DNA of 16,564 bases, taken from CAZADS01 sp964483985. Lineage in GTDB: Bacteria > Pseudomonadota > Alphaproteobacteria > Thalassobaculales > Thalassobaculaceae. Both the position numbers and the translations under genes were made by a program. The stretch covers positions 1 to 16,564 of the forward strand of contig CAZADS010000107.1 of assembly GCA_964483985.1 (NCBI GenBank), given 5' to 3'. Below are positions 14,434 through 16,564 of this stretch, piece by piece (the first letter of the stretch is position 1; the number at the start of each line of letters is the position of its first letter). The notes beneath the pieces were generated by a model, which was not told where the DNA came from, did not search any database, and saw nothing but the letters and a program-made list of their open reading frames with translations.

Positions 14434-15351
14434 CTAATCTTTAGCCAACTCATCAAAACCATATAGTTCAATGGGATTAGCTACCAAAATTCTATCTCGA
14501 CGAGATTCCTCGGGAACCCAATGTGTCAGCATATCAAACAACACTGCATCGCTTGGAGGAAAATTTAATTTATTATAAAATGGCCAATTCGATCCCCACA
14601 CCATACGCTCTGGAGCCCAATCGACAAGAGCCCGTGCGATCGTAGAAACATCTGGGTCATCAAGACGCCGTTGGGCGGAACTCTCATACGGAGCTGATAA
14701 CTTAACCCAGGCTTTATCTCGGTCTATCAACCGGGTTAAGGATTTAAATCCACGCTGACTGAGAGATTTTGTTCGCAAAAATCTACCTATATGATTAATT
14801 ACGATACGGTTTGGCCAACTAGATAACCGTTGTTCTACTTCATGAAGGTCAGCCCCTTCTATCGTCAGTTCAACATGCCAACTGAAGTCATGAATTCGCC
14901 AGGCTAGCCGTTCTATCGCATTCCAATCCAACGACCCCATCCCAGTAAGCATACAGAATTGAGCCCCAACAATCCCACACGAGCCCCAATATTCAAGTTC
15001 CTCGTCTAATACATCCTCCCCTATTCCTGCAATACCCTTCGAATTCTTTGTTTCCCCTGTATCGGCCGACTTTTGGAAATCATATATATTTTGAAGCAAA
15101 CAAGATAAATCATCTCCATACTGAGGTAGATGAACAAGGACAGCTCGTTCAGTCCCAAAATTTTTTCGAGTTTCTAGGTAATTAGATATCGTCCAATTTT
15201 CGAACTCAGGTGGTAGATTTTTGTCTGCCTCGGAATTTTCTGGGACGTTGAATAACTGCACCTGACAGTCACACGATCCATCAGGCAGGCTTTCTGTTTT
15301 CCTAAAACCGTCAATTTCCGACGTTAGTTGATTTTCCTTTGTTTCTGACAC
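14434..15351 (-). CDS. Amidohydrolase family 2 / lactonase-like protein with altered metal-binding motif
   Basis: TIM-barrel amidohydrolase resembling the COG3618 group (2-pyrone-4,6-dicarboxylate lactonase LigI, sugar lactonases), 305 residues. The barrel starts at residue 26 with SCDCQVQLF; relatives have D-x-H-x-H here, and both His are Gln (Gln30, Gln32). His159 (SWHVEL) and His187 (INHIGR) are kept. AWVKLSAPYE (214-223) is typical, and the last-strand motif is WGSNWPF (252-258) instead of the more usual G[ST]DWPH. It is therefore probably metal-independent, as LigI is, or catalytically changed. The first 22 residues are a polar extension. The start is GTG with a poor ribosome site; no in-frame ATG is close. 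It lies 181 bases after the UxaA-like gene on the same strand, so a lactone-opening role in sugar-acid breakdown is plausible (inference). Confidence 0.8.
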   Translation of the reverse strand: MSETKENQLTSEIDGFRKTESLPDGSCDCQVQLFNVPENSEADKNLPPEFENWTISNYLETRKNFGTERAVLVHLPQYGDDLSCLLQNIYDFQKSADTGETKNSKGIAGIGEDVLDEELEYWGSCGIVGAQFCMLTGMGSLDWNAIERLAWRIHDFSWHVELTIEGADLHEVEQRLSSWPNRIVINHIGRFLRTKSLSQRGFKSLTRLIDRDKAWVKLSAPYESSAQRRLDDPDVSTIARALVDWAPERMVWGSNWPFYNKLNFPPSDAVLFDMLTHWVPEESRRDRILVANPIELYGFDELAKD

Positions 15352-15384
15352 TGTCCGTTTCTCATTGTTTACTCGCCACTACGG

Positions 15385-15399
15385 TTGGCCCGTTACCAA
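15385..15399. promoter_or_regulatory. TTGG-N7-CCAA inverted repeat upstream of the amidohydrolase
   Basis: TTGGCCCGTTACCAA, 34 bases before the GTG of the amidohydrolase. The minus-strand reading begins TTGGTAACG, similar to the TTGGTAAACG inside the repeat at 4688-4711. Candidate operator only. The rest of the 181-base gap between the two minus-strand genes shows no gene. Confidence 0.25.
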
Positions 15400-15532
15400 G
15401 ATCACTGGAATGCCAGAACCTCCTCTTAGAGCCCTTTTTCATTAATATGAAACTATATACTTTTTATCACACCCATTTTGCAAACCACGGGGCCTAATTC
15501 CTTAATTACTGGGCTATCAACATATCCGATCA

Positions 15533-16564
15533 TCACATCGTCGCCCCTATTTGCCACGGAATAAATTCATTATCTCCTATGCCAAGTTCTTCGCTTTTTG
15601 TGAGTTCACCCGATGCAGTGCGGATGATCTTCTCAAAAATACGCTCTCCCATCGCATCTATAGAAAGATTCTCGTCCATAACCTCTCCACAATTTATATC
15701 CATATCTTCTTCCATACGGCGGAACATGTTTGAATTGGTCGCAATTTTTAGGGATGGGGCCGGTTTACAACCATAACAAGAACCACGCCCTGTGGTAAAC
15801 GCTACAACGTTCGAACCACTGGCTACTTGGCCAGTAATTGAACAAGGGTCGTATCCTGGACTATCCATAAATACAAAACCTTTAGCGTCAATCCTTTCTC
15901 CGTAATTATAAACCCCACACAAATTTGTGACACCGCCCTTCGCAGCGGCCCCTAACGATTTTTCAAGAATGGTGGATAGGCCCCCCGCCTTATTTCCGGG
16001 AGACGGATTATTGTTCATTTCCCCTCCATTACGCTTGCAATAATCCTCCCACCATTTAATTCTCTCCACCAATTTTTCTCCGATTTCTCGGCTAACAGCC
16101 CGTCTAGTAAGTAAATGTTCAGCACCATAAATCTCTGGAGTTTCTGCTAAAACTGCCGTGCCGCCGTGCCTGACTAACAAGGTGGCCGCAGCCCCCAAAG
16201 CCGGATTAGCGGTCATTCCAGAATAAGCATCCGATCCACCACACTGAAGAGCCAGTGTTAGTTCACTTGCAGGAACCGTTTGGCGTTCAACCTTGTTTGC
16301 TTCTGGGAGCATATCTTTAATTAATCCGAGACCATGATCAACCGTTTTCCTTGTCCCACCAGTGTCTTGCAATGTCATTGTTTGAAATCCAGCTCCCCGT
16401 TCCAAACCATATGCTTCTAAAAGAAAGTCTATTTGATTGACCTCACAACCAAGTCCAACCATCACTATACCAGCAAAGTTGGGATGTAGAGCAACACCCC
16501 AGAGCACTCGTTGTAGCTTGGCATATCCCTCGCCAGAACCAGCCATCCCACAACCAGTAGAATG
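15533..16564 (-). CDS. UxaA-family dehydratase, large domain (altronate/galactarate dehydratase type), 5' end missing
   Basis: Member of the UxaA/GarD family, which dehydrates altronate, galactarate or related sugar acids to 2-keto-3-deoxy products. The frame stays open through base 16564: HSTGCG is read just before the first ATG inside the window (16546), and this is the family's conserved HxTGCG motif, so the real start lies outside. The 343 codons seen include GLGCEVNQ, LQCGGSDAYSGMTANPALG, NNPSPGNKAGGLSTILEKS and VTNLCGVYNYGERI. DSPGYDPCSITGQ and FTTGRGSCYGCKPAPSLKIA follow, all typical of the C-terminal catalytic domain. In many alphaproteobacteria the small N-terminal SAF domain is a separate gene just upstream; that cannot be checked here. 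It is probably followed by the amidohydrolase gene in one transcription direction. Substrate is open. Confidence 0.9.
   Translation of the reverse strand, partial: HSTGCGMAGSGEGYAKLQRVLWGVALHPNFAGIVMVGLGCEVNQIDFLLEAYGLERGAGFQTMTLQDTGGTRKTVDHGLGLIKDMLPEANKVERQTVPASELTLALQCGGSDAYSGMTANPALGAAATLLVRHGGTAVLAETPEIYGAEHLLTRRAVSREIGEKLVERIKWWEDYCKRNGGEMNNNPSPGNKAGGLSTILEKSLGAAAKGGVTNLCGVYNYGERIDAKGFVFMDSPGYDPCSITGQVASGSNVVAFTTGRGSCYGCKPAPSLKIATNSNMFRRMEEDMDINCGEVMDENLSIDAMGERIFEKIIRTASGELTKSEELGIGDNEFIPWQIGATM

Overview
The window is chromosomal DNA from an AT-leaning bacterium (roughly 40-45% GC by eye). It is probably an alphaproteobacterium. The lysophosphatidate acyltransferase carries the HQSAWET motif common in that class, one gene has an N-terminal DUF1217 flagellar domain typical of alphaproteobacteria, and the small protein at 12114-12530 resembles alphaproteobacterial conserved hypotheticals. 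A marine heterotroph fits the gene content (D-glutamate catabolism, tripartite-tricarboxylate-type receptor, sugar-acid enzymes), but this is inference. I see no rRNA, tRNA, CRISPR array, insertion sequence or prophage. No gene-free gap exceeds about 190 bases.

Layout. (1) 1-1441, minus strand: a two-gene unit of an acyl-CoA dehydrogenase followed by a class III (CaiB/BaiF) CoA-transferase cut off by the window edge. (2) 1618-4673, minus strand: a TctC/Bug-type periplasmic receptor, then dgcN (DUF1611) and dgcA (enolase superfamily), the two-enzyme module that turns D-glutamate into N-acetyl-L-glutamate. Divergent from it is an L-aspartate dehydrogenase (4775-5587, plus). (3) 5640-11338: a large mosaic DUF1217 flagellar protein (minus) behind a good sigma-54 promoter match, a gamma-glutamyltransferase-family protein (plus) lacking the usual gamma-glutamyl-binding residues, and fliL (plus). 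(4) 11344-12530: plsC (minus) and a small conserved hypothetical (plus). (5) 12661-16564: a sugar-acid region with an IlvD/Edd-family dehydratase (plus; Cys, Lys and Ser positions of the L-arabinonate dehydratase type), an amidohydrolase/lactonase-like protein with altered metal ligands (minus), and a truncated UxaA/GarD-type large subunit (minus).

How they may work together. Region 2 looks like import and salvage of amino-dicarboxylates: the receptor captures a carboxylate, DgcN/DgcA funnel D-glutamate to the L series, and aspartate dehydrogenase interconverts aspartate and oxaloacetate. The neighbouring gamma-glutamyltransferase homologue would be an attractive supplier of glutamate, but its substrate-binding residues argue against a simple gamma-glutamyl activity. 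Region 5 supplies dehydration steps for aldonic/aldaric or hexuronic acids. The flagellar genes (DUF1217, fliL) stand apart from any visible flagellar operon. Points most worth a second look: the DUF1217 mosaic protein and its sigma-54 promoter, the non-canonical gamma-glutamyltransferase, the QxQ-for-HxH amidohydrolase, and the dgcNA locus with its receptor and dehydrogenase.
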